DNA from: Vibrio lentus
GTDB taxonomy: Bacteria; Pseudomonadota; Gammaproteobacteria; Enterobacterales; Vibrionaceae
Assembly (NCBI RefSeq): GCF_002875945.1
Contig: NZ_MCZK01000144.1
Location: 160,678-224,677 of the forward strand
Length of the DNA: 64,000 bases
Direction: 5' to 3'
Shown here: positions 18,587 to 27,203 of the stretch, piece after piece
How positions within the stretch are numbered: position 1 is the stretch's first letter
Layout: every line of letters begins with the position of its first letter
The notes under the pieces: model-generated
What the model was told of the DNA's origin: nothing
The model's database searches: none
The model's input: the letters and a program-made list of their open reading frames with translations, nothing else
Program-made: the position numbers and the translations under genes

Positions 18587-18817
18587 AATTAAGCCCTCAC
18601 CTATTGATGTGAACTATTGTTGAACTGGCTTTGTCGAATTAAAGTCGAAGTCGATTCGACATTGAAAAATAATCTTATGACGTTGAATTTTTTGATTAAC
18701 GCTATCCATTAGACATAAATTCGACATAATTTTGGATAGGCTACTTTTTTGTTCAGAATGGATGCTTGCTGGGAGTAGATGTTTTGATGAGAGCAGATAT
18801 TTTAATGGAGCAGATCG
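18587..18817. promoter_or_regulatory. Divergent pump / two-component promoter region with TTCGACAT repeats
   Basis: This 231-bp gap lies between the efflux operon and the response regulator. The octamer TTCGACAT occurs at 18656-18663 in variant form (TTCGACATT context) and at 18720-18727, and related TCGAA/TCGAC words cluster at 18633-18660. Direct repeats of this kind are what OmpR-type regulators bind; assignment to the adjacent regulator is inferred. Confidence 0.4.
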
Positions 18818-19516
18818 ATGCTTGAGCGCAGTCGTATTTTAGTAGTTGAAGACAACATCGAACTACAAGGCATTATCGCTGACTTCTTAGAGGTCAAAGA
18901 AGCTATCGCGGATTTTGCTTCAGATGGCGAACAAGGCTTCAATTTAGCAATGCAAAACGACTTCGATGCGATTGTCTTAGATGTCATGCTGCCTAAACTT
19001 GATGGAATGCAGGTAGCTACTAAGCTGCGTCAAAATGGCATAACGACACCGATTTTGATGCTAACGGCCTTGAATGGCCAAGAAGATCTGTTAAGTAGCT
19101 TTGATTCTGGTGCCGATGATTTTGTTACCAAGCCGTTCAAGTTTCCTGAATTAGAAGCTCGCCTGTCAGCACTGATCAAACGCAATAAAGGCTTAGTCGC
19201 GAAAAAGACACTGAGCTTTGGTGCAGTGATTATTGATGAAAAGACGCATACCGCATCACGAGAGGGACAAACGCTAACCCTTACACCTATCTTGTTTCAA
19301 ATTCTGAGAGAGTTGGTCAAAGCTCAAGGTGGCGTCGTGTCTCGTGAAAGCCTAATCTACATGCTTTGGGGCGATGACATCCCAGACAAAGATGTACTCC
19401 GCAGCCATATCTACCTACTTCGAAACGTACTCGATAAACCATTCGACTTTCCTATGTTAAAGACGATTCCTAAGCACGGGTTTCAGTTGATCTTGTCTGC
19501 TAGCGAGTCTCAATAA
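18818..19516 (+). CDS. OmpR-family response regulator
   Basis: DNA-binding partner of the kinase that follows. The 232-residue protein has a receiver domain (residues about 5-118) with acidic pocket ED at 11-12, phospho-acceptor Asp55 in IVLDVMLP, Thr in MLTAL, and Lys in FVTKPF; the winged-helix output domain (about 130-228) ends with HGFQL. The start ATG follows a GGAG site. Its stop is separated from the kinase start by 2 bp, and its position opposite the RND operon suggests it controls that pump. Confidence 0.93.
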   Translation: MLERSRILVVEDNIELQGIIADFLEVKEAIADFASDGEQGFNLAMQNDFDAIVLDVMLPKLDGMQVATKLRQNGITTPILMLTALNGQEDLLSSFDSGADDFVTKPFKFPELEARLSALIKRNKGLVAKKTLSFGAVIIDEKTHTASREGQTLTLTPILFQILRELVKAQGGVVSRESLIYMLWGDDIPDKDVLRSHIYLLRNVLDKPFDFPMLKTIPKHGFQLILSASESQ

Positions 19517-19518
19517 GT

Positions 19519-20823
19519 ATGAAAATTCGAACCAAATTAGGCAACTCAATTGAAGATGTCAGAATTCGCACTTTGCGTACCTTTTCTGTCATCGCTCTGG
19601 TCTCTTCATGCGTGGTATTTTTTGTGTTCTCGCTTCGTCTCGTTTGGCAGGAAGAAGCTCAAATAGAGAATCATCTGAAATCATTCAAAGGGGTAGCGGA
19701 GCAATTCTACAAACGTCTTTCTCCCGATGGCAGCCTAAAGCTATCGGAGAACGTAACGGTTTATTATGGTGAAGCCGACTTTTCCGACCAACTCAAAAAG
19801 ATCCCGCCTATGGCATTGGATACGGTAGATCGCCAACGCTTTGAACTAAGACTGTCTGAAGAACACATTCTTATACCCGGTGTGGTCGTCTATCATTTTG
19901 CCTTCGAAGACCAAGGTAGAACTATCCTTGCTTACATCGCCATCAGCTCTTTTGATATGGATCTGTGGGACGACAGTTGGGGCGTATTGATGGCAATCTC
20001 AACTCTGCTAATGCTCGGGTTGATCATCGTATTGCGGATTACCCTCAAGCGGGTGTTTGACCAGCTAATAGCGCCCATTGGAGAACTCAGCACGCAGCTC
20101 AGCAAGCATGAGTCTAATAACTTCCATGTTCCCACTCACACGGTTGATGAGTTGCAGATGCTTACTTCACACCTAAACAGCTACTCAAAAATGAAAGACC
20201 GACTAGCCAAGCAAGAGATGATGTTTGCGAAGTACGCGAGTCATGAATTGAAAACACCGATAGCGATTGTGATTGGCGCTGCCGAACTGCAAGCCATGAA
20301 GCCTAATGACCCTGCATTTCAAGCCAAGCAACGCGAGCGTATTCTTGGAGCAGCCAATGGCATGAGTTCCACCGTTGAGGTGTTATTAAACATTGTGAAA
20401 CAAGAGAACTCTTCAACCGAGAGAACACTCACCGTTATCGACGATACCACTCTCGATTTCTCGAAGTACCACTCGATGCTAGCTTCTGGCGTTGAGTTGG
20501 TGTTAAACGTTGAACCAAACACCACACTTAACATGCCCTTGCCACTGCTGAACATGGTTCTGAAGAACTACATTGAAAACGCGATCCGATTTACCACGCA
20601 AGGTAAAATCACAGTGACCATCAACTCAAATACGATTTCCGTTTCTGATACTGGCGCAGGGCTGAGTGATGATACAAAAACAGAACACGGCCTTGGTTTA
20701 ATCATCGTCAAACGTATCGGAGACAGTTACTGGTGGGCATCAACTCTAACTGATAACGCGCATTCAGATTCGACAACAACCAGTGCTGGCTGCACTGCGA
20801 CCTTTGCTCGAAGTGATGTATAA
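19519..20823 (+). CDS. Sensor histidine kinase
   Basis: Inner-membrane sensor paired with the upstream regulator. The 434-residue protein has TM1 near residues 20-45, a periplasmic sensor of about 105 residues, TM2 near 155-175, a HAMP-like linker, an H box with His242 in YASHELKTP, an N box LKNYIENAIRFT near 355, and G motifs SDTGAGLS and GLGLIIVKRI. All catalytic motifs are present. The short periplasmic domain has no recognisable fold, so the signal is unknown. Confidence 0.93.
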   Translation: MKIRTKLGNSIEDVRIRTLRTFSVIALVSSCVVFFVFSLRLVWQEEAQIENHLKSFKGVAEQFYKRLSPDGSLKLSENVTVYYGEADFSDQLKKIPPMALDTVDRQRFELRLSEEHILIPGVVVYHFAFEDQGRTILAYIAISSFDMDLWDDSWGVLMAISTLLMLGLIIVLRITLKRVFDQLIAPIGELSTQLSKHESNNFHVPTHTVDELQMLTSHLNSYSKMKDRLAKQEMMFAKYASHELKTPIAIVIGAAELQAMKPNDPAFQAKQRERILGAANGMSSTVEVLLNIVKQENSSTERTLTVIDDTTLDFSKYHSMLASGVELVLNVEPNTTLNMPLPLLNMVLKNYIENAIRFTTQGKITVTINSNTISVSDTGAGLSDDTKTEHGLGLIIVKRIGDSYWWASTLTDNAHSDSTTTSAGCTATFARSDV

Positions 20824-20863
20824 AAGCTGTATCTAAGCGACTCTTATAAGAAACAGCGTATAC

Positions 20864-20893
20864 AAAAAAGGGCATCGAGTGATGTCCTTTTTT
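20864..20893. terminator. Bidirectional intrinsic terminator
   Basis: Arms AAAAAAGGGCATC and GATGTCCTTTTTT around a 4-base loop, between the convergent kinase gene and the TetR-family gene. It has A and T runs on both sides and so serves both strands. Confidence 0.88.
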
Positions 20894-20912
20894 AATGAAT
20901 CTGATGAATCAA

Positions 20913-21530
20913 CTATTCCGCCTTTCCTTTCACCCCACACCCTTTAATCACTAGCTGAGTGATGAATTCAGCGGCATCTTCATAGTCTTTGTCATCGAGC
21001 TGATCTTTCTGCATTACGCTGCAAATCTGCCAGCCAAAATCGGCGTAGGTTTGGGTGGCCGCCCAGATGGTGAACATCAAATGGTGTGCAGGAACGTCAT
21101 CCATTAAGCCTTGTGCTGACCACGTTGAGAACTTATCGAGGATCATCTGGGATTGCTTATACAGCTCATCACCAATCTCTTTCGGCAGCACTTTCGCGCC
21201 CGACATCACTTCATTGGCAAACACTTTAGAGGCATGTGGATGGTCGCGAGAAATAATCAGTTTGGTTTGAATATATTGAGATAGGGCTTCAACAGGATCG
21301 CTGAGCTCTTCAATTGGACGAGACGCTTCCAGTAATGGCTGAGTAACGGTTTCTAGAACGGCATTGTAGAGCTTATCTTTAGAACTGAAATAATAGAATA
21401 CGTTGGGTTTGGGAATGTCGGCCGCTTTCGCGATATCGGCCATTTTTGTTGCGGCATAACCATGAGTGGCGAATTGTTCACACGCGACTTCGATGATTAA
21501 ATCTTGATTCTTTTGTCTGATCCTAGACAT
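20913..21530 (-). CDS. TetR-family repressor, RutR-like
   Basis: Transcription factor with an N-terminal TetR helix-turn-helix (ATHGYAATKMADIAKAADI then KPNVFYYFSSKDKLY) and a C-terminal ligand domain whose motifs (SRDHPHASKVFANEVMSGA, IWAATQTYADFGWQI) match RutR, the pyrimidine/purine sensor of E. coli. I chose the ATG at 21530 because an AAAGGA site precedes it at good distance; a start 7 codons upstream has none. It lies downstream of the glycerate kinase gene on the same strand but beyond a strong terminator, so it is probably transcribed on its own. Control of the nearby glyoxylate or purine genes is plausible but not shown. Confidence 0.82.
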   Translation of the reverse strand: MSRIRQKNQDLIIEVACEQFATHGYAATKMADIAKAADIPKPNVFYYFSSKDKLYNAVLETVTQPLLEASRPIEELSDPVEALSQYIQTKLIISRDHPHASKVFANEVMSGAKVLPKEIGDELYKQSQMILDKFSTWSAQGLMDDVPAHHLMFTIWAATQTYADFGWQICSVMQKDQLDDKDYEDAAEFITQLVIKGCGVKGKAE

Positions 21531-21633
21531 ATTGCATCCTTTACAGCTCATTACTTAAGCCATAGTAATCAACGTGCTTCATTAGTCCAGAAGATAATCT
21601 CAGAACTCAAGGTCACCGCATTGATAGCAATAA

Positions 21634-21667
21634 AATGGTCGCTCTTATGTGCAAAAGAGCGACCATT
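21634..21667 (-). terminator. Intrinsic terminator of the glyoxylate operon
   Basis: Perfect 13-bp arms AATGGTCGCTCTT and AAGAGCGACCATT with an 8-base loop, followed on the minus strand by a short T run. It lies 55 bp after the glycerate kinase stop. Confidence 0.85.
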
Positions 21668-21721
21668 CAATACTGCTAGTTTCCAACGTTAATATTTTTC
21701 GGGCTATTCGTACTGTTCAGA

Positions 21722-23032
21722 TTAAAGAATCAATATGGCGCGGAAGTCATTTACGTTGGTTAGCGTCGGCCCAGTAGTCAGTAACACACCGACTTGCTTA
21801 AAGAAGTCGTAGCTGTTGTTGGCCTCTAGGTAGTCATCGGCTTTAAGCGACAGGCTCGAACCTTGTTGCCATGTTTGAGGCGTGATCCATGCGCCCGCAT
21901 TGTCTTCAACACCATCAATGCCATCAGTGTCAGCTGCTAAAGCGAATATGTTTTCCTGTCCTTTTAGCTCGTTATACAAACTTAAAAGGAACTCACAATT
22001 ACGCCCACCGCGACCATTGCCCTTAACGGTTACCGTGGTTTCGCCGCCAGACAGTATCACGCAAGGTGTCTCAAATGGGTGATTGTTATTAGCGACTTGT
22101 TTAGCTAATGCTGCATGCACCTTCGCCACTTCTCTCGCCTCCCCCTCAATGCAATCACTCAGCACATAAGCGGGAATACCCAAACCTTCAGCTTCTGCAG
22201 CGGCAGCTTCCAATGCTGACATTGGGGTCGCGATAATATGATGCTCGGCGTTCTTCCAACAGACGTCATCTTGCTTAACGGTCTCTGATTCTGGATTATT
22301 CAACCATTCAAATGCCGAGCGTGGTGTTTCTATTTGGTAGCGTTCTAAAATTGCCATCGCATCAAAACGTGTAGTGGTGTCCGGTACGGTTGGGCCCGAT
22401 GCAATCACACTGATGTCATCACCCGGTACATCCGAAATCGCCAATGACACGACTCTCGCTGGATAAGCTGCTTTTGCCAATCGGCCGCCCTTTATTGAAG
22501 ATAGATGTTTTCTAACACAGTTCATCTCATCAATGGCTGCGCCAGATTTAAGCAGTGCTTTATTGATTTGTTGCTTCTCTACCAAGGTAATATCACCACC
22601 GGGCAAGCTAAGTAATGCAGAACCACCTCCTGACAAGAGACATATCACCGTATCGTCTTGACTGAGGTTACTCACCAATTCCAACATCCGGTGGCTAACT
22701 TCCAATCCCATCGCATCGGGAACGGGGTGCGCCGCTTCAATCACCTCGATGTACTCACATGGCGCGAGGTGTTCATAACGAGTCACCACCAAACCTTCTA
22801 AATCACGTAGCGCTAGGTCTTGCTGTTTCTTGGCTTGCCATACGGCTTCTAATTCGGCGGCCATCGATGCTGCCGCTTTCCCAGCCCCAATAACGACGGT
22901 TCGCCCAGCGTGATTAGCCGAGCGATAAAATATGTCTTGAGGAAGAAAAGGTTCGATGTAATTTTTGGGTAGTGCCTGATTTACAGCACTTGAGAAAAGG
23001 GTTTGCAGAAACTGCTTAGCATCAAAGTCCAT
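21722..23032 (-). CDS. Glycerate 2-kinase (MOFRL family)
   Basis: Phosphorylates D-glycerate, the end product of the Gcl-GarR route, to 2-phosphoglycerate for glycolysis. The 436-residue protein has the N-terminal DUF4147 domain (VIGAGKAAASMA, EAAHPVPDAMG, CLLSGGGSALLSLP, RKHLSSIKGGRLA, SDVPGDD) and the C-terminal MOFRL domain (LSGGETTVTVKGNGRGGRN and AADTDGIDG). I chose the ATG at 23032, preceded by AAGGAG, rather than an upstream start that would add 13 residues. It is the last gene of the gcl-hyi-garR-kinase set, but two hairpins lie between it and garR. Confidence 0.92.
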   Translation of the reverse strand: MDFDAKQFLQTLFSSAVNQALPKNYIEPFLPQDIFYRSANHAGRTVVIGAGKAAASMAAELEAVWQAKKQQDLALRDLEGLVVTRYEHLAPCEYIEVIEAAHPVPDAMGLEVSHRMLELVSNLSQDDTVICLLSGGGSALLSLPGGDITLVEKQQINKALLKSGAAIDEMNCVRKHLSSIKGGRLAKAAYPARVVSLAISDVPGDDISVIASGPTVPDTTTRFDAMAILERYQIETPRSAFEWLNNPESETVKQDDVCWKNAEHHIIATPMSALEAAAAEAEGLGIPAYVLSDCIEGEAREVAKVHAALAKQVANNNHPFETPCVILSGGETTVTVKGNGRGGRNCEFLLSLYNELKGQENIFALAADTDGIDGVEDNAGAWITPQTWQQGSSLSLKADDYLEANNSYDFFKQVGVLLTTGPTLTNVNDFRAILIL

Positions 23033-23198
23033 CAGCCACTCCTTAGTTGACGGAGAAAAAAAGAACCCCAATACAAGGCGAAAGGGTGCCTGCTAAGATC
23101 AAGTTGGAAAGGAACAACTTCAACCTTTGCCTCGTATCGGGAACGCGTATAAAAGGAGACGAAACTACGCGATTTATAAACAAACTGTTTAAAACTGG

Positions 23199-23264
23199 GG
23201 GCTAACTTATCGATGTTAGCCCTGATTCATTGGTTTTGGTTTCAGCAGAAACGACAAAACCAAT
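23199..23264 (-). other. Two tandem stem-loops between garR and the glycerate kinase gene
   Basis: Just after the garR stop on the minus strand there is a hairpin with arms ATTGGTTTTG / CAAAACCAAT (23229-23264), then a second one, GGGCTAAC / GTTAGCCC (23199-23222), followed by CAGTTTT. They may partly terminate transcription, so the kinase gene may have its own promoter in the rest of the 258-bp gap. Confidence 0.5.
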
Positions 23265-23290
23265 GTATTAGACGGATTACTCGTCAAGGG

Positions 23291-24187
23291 TTAGCGAATC
23301 GAGTGATCAGAACGCTTCTCTATTGCTTGAATCAGCGCAGAGTGGTCCCAACCTTCACCGCCCATTTCGGCACACTCACCAAACAACTCTTGAGCGTTAG
23401 CCGTATTCGGCAGTGCAACACCTAATTCTTGTGCGCCCGTTAGTGCTAGGTTGAGATCTTTCTGATGAAGCGAGATTCTAAAGCCCGGGTCAAAGGTACC
23501 TTCAACCATTCGCTCACCGTGCACTTCAAGGATCTTAGAGTTGGCAAAGCCGCCTAATAGCGCCTGACGAACTCGCGCAGGATCAGCACCGGCTTTTGAT
23601 GCAAACACCAGTGCTTCAGAGACCGCTTCAATGTTCAGTGCAACGATAATCTGGTTAGCAACCTTACAAGTTTGACCCGCTCCGTTGTCACCCACCAGCG
23701 TGATGTTTTTACCCATGATTTCAAACAGTGGGCGTGCTTTATCAAAAGCATCTTGCTCACCGCCCACCATGATAGTCAGCGCGGCATTGATCGCGCCCAC
23801 TTCACCACCTGAAACAGGTGCATCAAGGTATGAAGCACCACCTTCATTGATACGTGCTGCAATGGCTTTAGTCGCGATAGGCGAGATTGAACTCATATCG
23901 ATAACTAGCTTGCCCTTTGCTCCGCCCGCAGTTAGGCCTTGCTCGACACCGTTATCACCAAACAGCACCTCTTCTACTTGAGGGGTGTTTGGCACCATAA
24001 GAATGATGACATCCGCTTGCTCTGCGGCTTCGGCTGGGGAATGACAAACCGTCGCGCCAGCCGCAACCAGATCGGCAGGAGCTGCGTTGAAGTGATCCGA
24101 CAGAATCAAATCATGACCCGCTTTTCGAAGGTTACTCGCCATAGGTTTACCCATGATGCCAGTTCCGATAAATGCAATTTTAGACAT
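23291..24187 (-). CDS. garR: Tartronate semialdehyde reductase
   Basis: Reduces tartronate semialdehyde, the product of Gcl, to D-glycerate using NAD(P)H. The 298-residue protein has the beta-hydroxyacid dehydrogenase signature: a Rossmann GTGIMGKPMA at the N terminus, the substrate motif DAPVSGGEVGA near residue 120, and the catalytic lysine in GQTCKVANQI near 170. Length is typical. It lies 37 bp downstream of hyi on the same strand. Confidence 0.93.
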   Translation of the reverse strand: MSKIAFIGTGIMGKPMASNLRKAGHDLILSDHFNAAPADLVAAGATVCHSPAEAAEQADVIILMVPNTPQVEEVLFGDNGVEQGLTAGGAKGKLVIDMSSISPIATKAIAARINEGGASYLDAPVSGGEVGAINAALTIMVGGEQDAFDKARPLFEIMGKNITLVGDNGAGQTCKVANQIIVALNIEAVSEALVFASKAGADPARVRQALLGGFANSKILEVHGERMVEGTFDPGFRISLHQKDLNLALTGAQELGVALPNTANAQELFGECAEMGGEGWDHSALIQAIEKRSDHSIR

Positions 24188-24224
24188 GTTGTTCTCCTTA
24201 ACGTTTGAGGGTTACCAGACGCAA

Positions 24225-25001
24225 TTAACGGTACTGGTTCAGCCAACCAAGGCCTTCTGTCGTTGTCGTTTTCGGTTTGTATTCGCAACCAACCCAGCCT
24301 TGATAGCCAAGCTCATCAAGATAGTTCAGTACGAATGGATAATTTATTTCTCCGGTACCCGGCTCATGTCGACCCGGGTTATCAGCCAGCTGCACGTGAG
24401 CGATTTGGCCAATGTTCTGCTGCATGGTTGGCGTAAGGTCGCCTTCCATAACCTGCATGTGATAGATATCGTATTGGATAGAAAGGTTATCGCTTGCCAC
24501 CTCTTTGATAATGGTTTTCGCTTGCTCCGTGGTGTTCAAGAAAAAGCCCGGAATATCGCGCGTGTTAATCGCTTCAATCACTAGGCTTATACCTTCTGCA
24601 GCTAACGCATTTGCGGCGTAGTGAAGGTTAATCACGAAGGTCGCCTGAGCGTCTTGCGGGGTCACTCCTTGTGGGACAATGCCCGCCAAACAGTTCACCT
24701 GTTTACAACCAAGCTTCTTGGCATAAGCTATCGCTTTAGGCACACCCGCTTGAAACTCTTCAACGCGTGCAGGGTCAACCGCAATACCACGGTCGCCTGC
24801 ATCCCAATCCCCAGCAGGCAGATTAAATAGCACTTGCTCTAGATTATTAGCATCAAGCTTTTGTTTAATCTCATCCGCATCAAAGGCATATGGGAAAAGG
24901 TATTCGACACCTTGAAAGCCCGCTTCTGCGGCAGCTTCAAAGCGATCCATAAAATCAACTTCTGTGAATAACATTGACAAGTTTGCTGCAAATTTTGCCA
25001 T
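24225..25001 (-). CDS. hyi: Hydroxypyruvate isomerase
   Basis: Interconverts hydroxypyruvate and tartronate semialdehyde. The 258-residue TIM-barrel protein of the xylose-isomerase-like superfamily starts with KFAANLSMLFTEVDFMDRF, which is typical of Hyi, and carries metal-site residues in LVIEAINTRDIPGFF, QYDIYHMQ and the C-terminal GCEYKP. It sits in the canonical gcl-hyi-garR order, 116 bp after gcl. Confidence 0.93.
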   Translation of the reverse strand: MAKFAANLSMLFTEVDFMDRFEAAAEAGFQGVEYLFPYAFDADEIKQKLDANNLEQVLFNLPAGDWDAGDRGIAVDPARVEEFQAGVPKAIAYAKKLGCKQVNCLAGIVPQGVTPQDAQATFVINLHYAANALAAEGISLVIEAINTRDIPGFFLNTTEQAKTIIKEVASDNLSIQYDIYHMQVMEGDLTPTMQQNIGQIAHVQLADNPGRHEPGTGEINYPFVLNYLDELGYQGWVGCEYKPKTTTTEGLGWLNQYR

Positions 25002-25071
25002 GACTCTGTCCTTATTCTTTCTTTTTGAAAATCTGGTTATTTGTAGTAAAGCCTCGCGCTATTGGAGACTT

Positions 25072-25100
25072 TCTGTAGAGCCCAATCTCGGCTCTACAGA
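25072..25100 (-). other. Stem-loop between gcl and hyi
   Basis: Perfect 11-bp arms TCTGTAGAGCC and GGCTCTACAGA with a 7-base loop, starting 18 bp after the gcl stop. No T run follows, so it probably protects the gcl message or adjusts expression of hyi rather than ending transcription. Confidence 0.5.
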
Positions 25101-25117
25101 TACACATTATTTTGTGA

Positions 25118-26890
25118 TTATTTGTACGCTAGCGCGGTTGGCGCATCGCCTCGGCTTTCGGCAAGTGGTTCAAATTCGTTGATGGCGTTGATCTCTACGC
25201 CCATCGCAATGTTGGTTACTCGCTCAAGAATTAGCTCAACGACCACTGGCACCTTGTGCTTGTTCATCAGCTCTTTGGCTTGCTCAAACGCCGCGGCAAT
25301 TTGCTCTGGTTCACGAACTCGAATCGCCTTACAACCTAGGCCTTCAACAACGGCAATATGGTCAACCCCGTAGCCTTCAAGCTCTGGCGCATTTTGGTTA
25401 TCGAACGCAAGTTGTACACAATAATCGATATCAAATTGGCGCTGTGCTTGGCGAATCAAACCTAGATACGAGTTGTTCACCAACACATGAATGTATGGCA
25501 GATTGAATTGCGCGCCGACGGCCAGTTCTTCAATCATGAATTGGAAATCGTAATCTCCAGAGATAGCGACAATATTGCGATTTGGATCGGCCGCTCGTAC
25601 ACCCAATGCGGCTGGTGTTGTCCAACCCAATGGACCAGCCTGACCACAGTTGATCCAGTTACGAGGCTTATAAACATGTAGGAACTGAGCGGCAGCAATT
25701 TGTGACAAACCAATGGTGCTCACATAACAAGTGTCACGGCCAAATGCCTTGTTCATCTCTTCATAAACACGCATCGGTTTCATTGGCGCTTCATCGAAAT
25801 TGGTTTTACGCAGCATGGTCGATTTGCGTTCCTGACACTCACTTGCCCAAGCATTTCGGTTTGGCAGCTTGCCAGCATCACGCCACTCTTGCGCCACTTC
25901 AACCATTAGCTCTAGTGCTGCTTTCGCATCAGAGACAATGCCTAAATCAGGACAGAACACACGGCCGATTTGGGTTGGTTCAATATCTACATGTACGAAC
26001 TTTCGGCCTTCGGTGTAAACATCCACAGAACCGGTATGACGGTTAGCCCAGCGGTTACCAACACCAAACACAAAATCAGAATTCAGCATGGTTTCGTTGC
26101 CATAACGGTGAGAAGTTTGTAACCCCACCATACCTGCCATTAACTCATGATCATCCGAGATCGAACCCCAACCCATTAAGGTTGGAATAACAGGAACACC
26201 AGTGATCTCGGCAAACTGCTGCAACAATTCAGACGCGCCAGCGTTAATCACGCCACCACCAGATACAATCAGCGGTTTTTCCGATTGAGACATCATGGTT
26301 AATGCTTTCTCAACCTGCGCGCGTGTCGCTTGTGGCTTATAAGGCTCTAGCGGTTCATAGGTATCGATATCAAACTCAATCTCAGCCAGCTGAACATCAA
26401 TCGGTAGATCAATCAGGATTGGACCCGGACGACCCGAACGCATTAAATGAAAGGCTTTTTGGAACGCGCGTGGCACTTGAGCCGGTTCAAGAACCGTAGT
26501 CGCCCACTTAGTGACTGGTTTAGCGATAGATTCAATATCAACCGCTTGGAAGTCTTCTTTATGAAGGCGAGCACGCGGAGCCTGACCTGTAATACATAGG
26601 ATTGGGATTGAATCTGCAGACGCCGAATAAAGCCCCGTGATCATGTCCGTTCCCGCAGGGCCAGAGGTACCAATACACACACCGATATTGCCTTGATTGG
26701 TACGCGTGTACCCTTCGGCCATATGCGATGCACCCTCTACGTGGCGAGCTAAGACGTGGTCGATTCCTCCGAGCTTTTTCATAGCCGCATACATAGGGTT
26801 TATTGCTGCGCCGGGAACACCAAATGCGATGTCTACACCTTCACGTTTAAGCACTTCTACCGCTGCTTCAATCGCTTTCATAATTGCCAT
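25118..26890 (-). CDS. gcl: Glyoxylate carboligase
   Basis: Thiamine-diphosphate enzyme that joins two glyoxylates into tartronate semialdehyde and CO2. The 590-residue protein has the Gcl-type N-terminal motif [15 protein letters not shown], a central FAD-type domain, and the ThDP motif [15 protein letters not shown] near residue 445 followed by [21 protein letters not shown] site lies 5 bases before the ATG. The shared palindrome at 26908-26919 sits just upstream of that site, where a bound repressor would block transcription or initiation. It is the first gene of the set and divergent from aceB. Confidence 0.95.
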   Translation of the reverse strand: MAIMKAIEAAVEVLKREGVDIAFGVPGAAINPMYAAMKKLGGIDHVLARHVEGASHMAEGYTRTNQGNIGVCIGTSGPAGTDMITGLYSASADSIPILCITGQAPRARLHKEDFQAVDIESIAKPVTKWATTVLEPAQVPRAFQKAFHLMRSGRPGPILIDLPIDVQLAEIEFDIDTYEPLEPYKPQATRAQVEKALTMMSQSEKPLIVSGGGVINAGASELLQQFAEITGVPVIPTLMGWGSISDDHELMAGMVGLQTSHRYGNETMLNSDFVFGVGNRWANRHTGSVDVYTEGRKFVHVDIEPTQIGRVFCPDLGIVSDAKAALELMVEVAQEWRDAGKLPNRNAWASECQERKSTMLRKTNFDEAPMKPMRVYEEMNKAFGRDTCYVSTIGLSQIAAAQFLHVYKPRNWINCGQAGPLGWTTPAALGVRAADPNRNIVAISGDYDFQFMIEELAVGAQFNLPYIHVLVNNSYLGLIRQAQRQFDIDYCVQLAFDNQNAPELEGYGVDHIAVVEGLGCKAIRVREPEQIAAAFEQAKELMNKHKVPVVVELILERVTNIAMGVEINAINEFEPLAESRGDAPTALAYK

Positions 26891-26907
26891 TCGAACCTCC
26901 AGCTCAG

Positions 26908-26919
26908 ATTGTATACAAT
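26908..26919. promoter_or_regulatory. Operator-like palindrome ATTGTATACAAT at gcl
   Basis: Identical in all 12 positions to the puuE copy at 2679-2690. It ends 18 bp from the gcl start codon, a typical repressor position. Confidence 0.6.
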
Positions 26920-27161
26920 TAAACTAACTTTTGTGTACTATGAATCATCCTCAGCATTTATCAAGCCCAAAATGAAACATTTTCATTACATCAGCCCGTC
27001 ATATTAAGTCCGCACTTACCCTGAAAAGCTTACAATTCATTGCTTTACATAAAATATCTTTACGTAAAAATAAATTACAAAAAGATCAAATGATAAATAA
27101 ATGTTAAATACCGTTTGCTTGTTTACAATTTCTACAATATAAATACTCTTAAAAAGAGCAT

Positions 27162-27173
27162 TTTGTATACAAA
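27162..27173. promoter_or_regulatory. Operator-like palindrome TTTGTATACAAA at aceB
   Basis: Perfect 12-bp palindrome that shares the 10-bp core TTGTATACAA with the gcl and puuE copies. It lies 31 bp upstream of the aceB start codon. Confidence 0.6.
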
Positions 27174-27203
27174 GTGGCATCGTATTGTTTAAAGGAGACA
27201 ACA

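Larger units (their letters stand above)
26891..27203. promoter_or_regulatory. Divergent gcl / aceB control region
   Basis: AT-rich 313-bp gap with a copy of the shared palindrome close to each gene (26908-26919 and 27162-27173) and a half-site TTGTGTAC at 26931-26938. No gene is visible. Confidence 0.6.

Noticed and set aside
20858..20866. A GTATACAA half of the purine/glyoxylate palindrome near the kinase terminator
   Set aside because: Only half of the site matches and it lies between convergent genes, where no promoter is expected.
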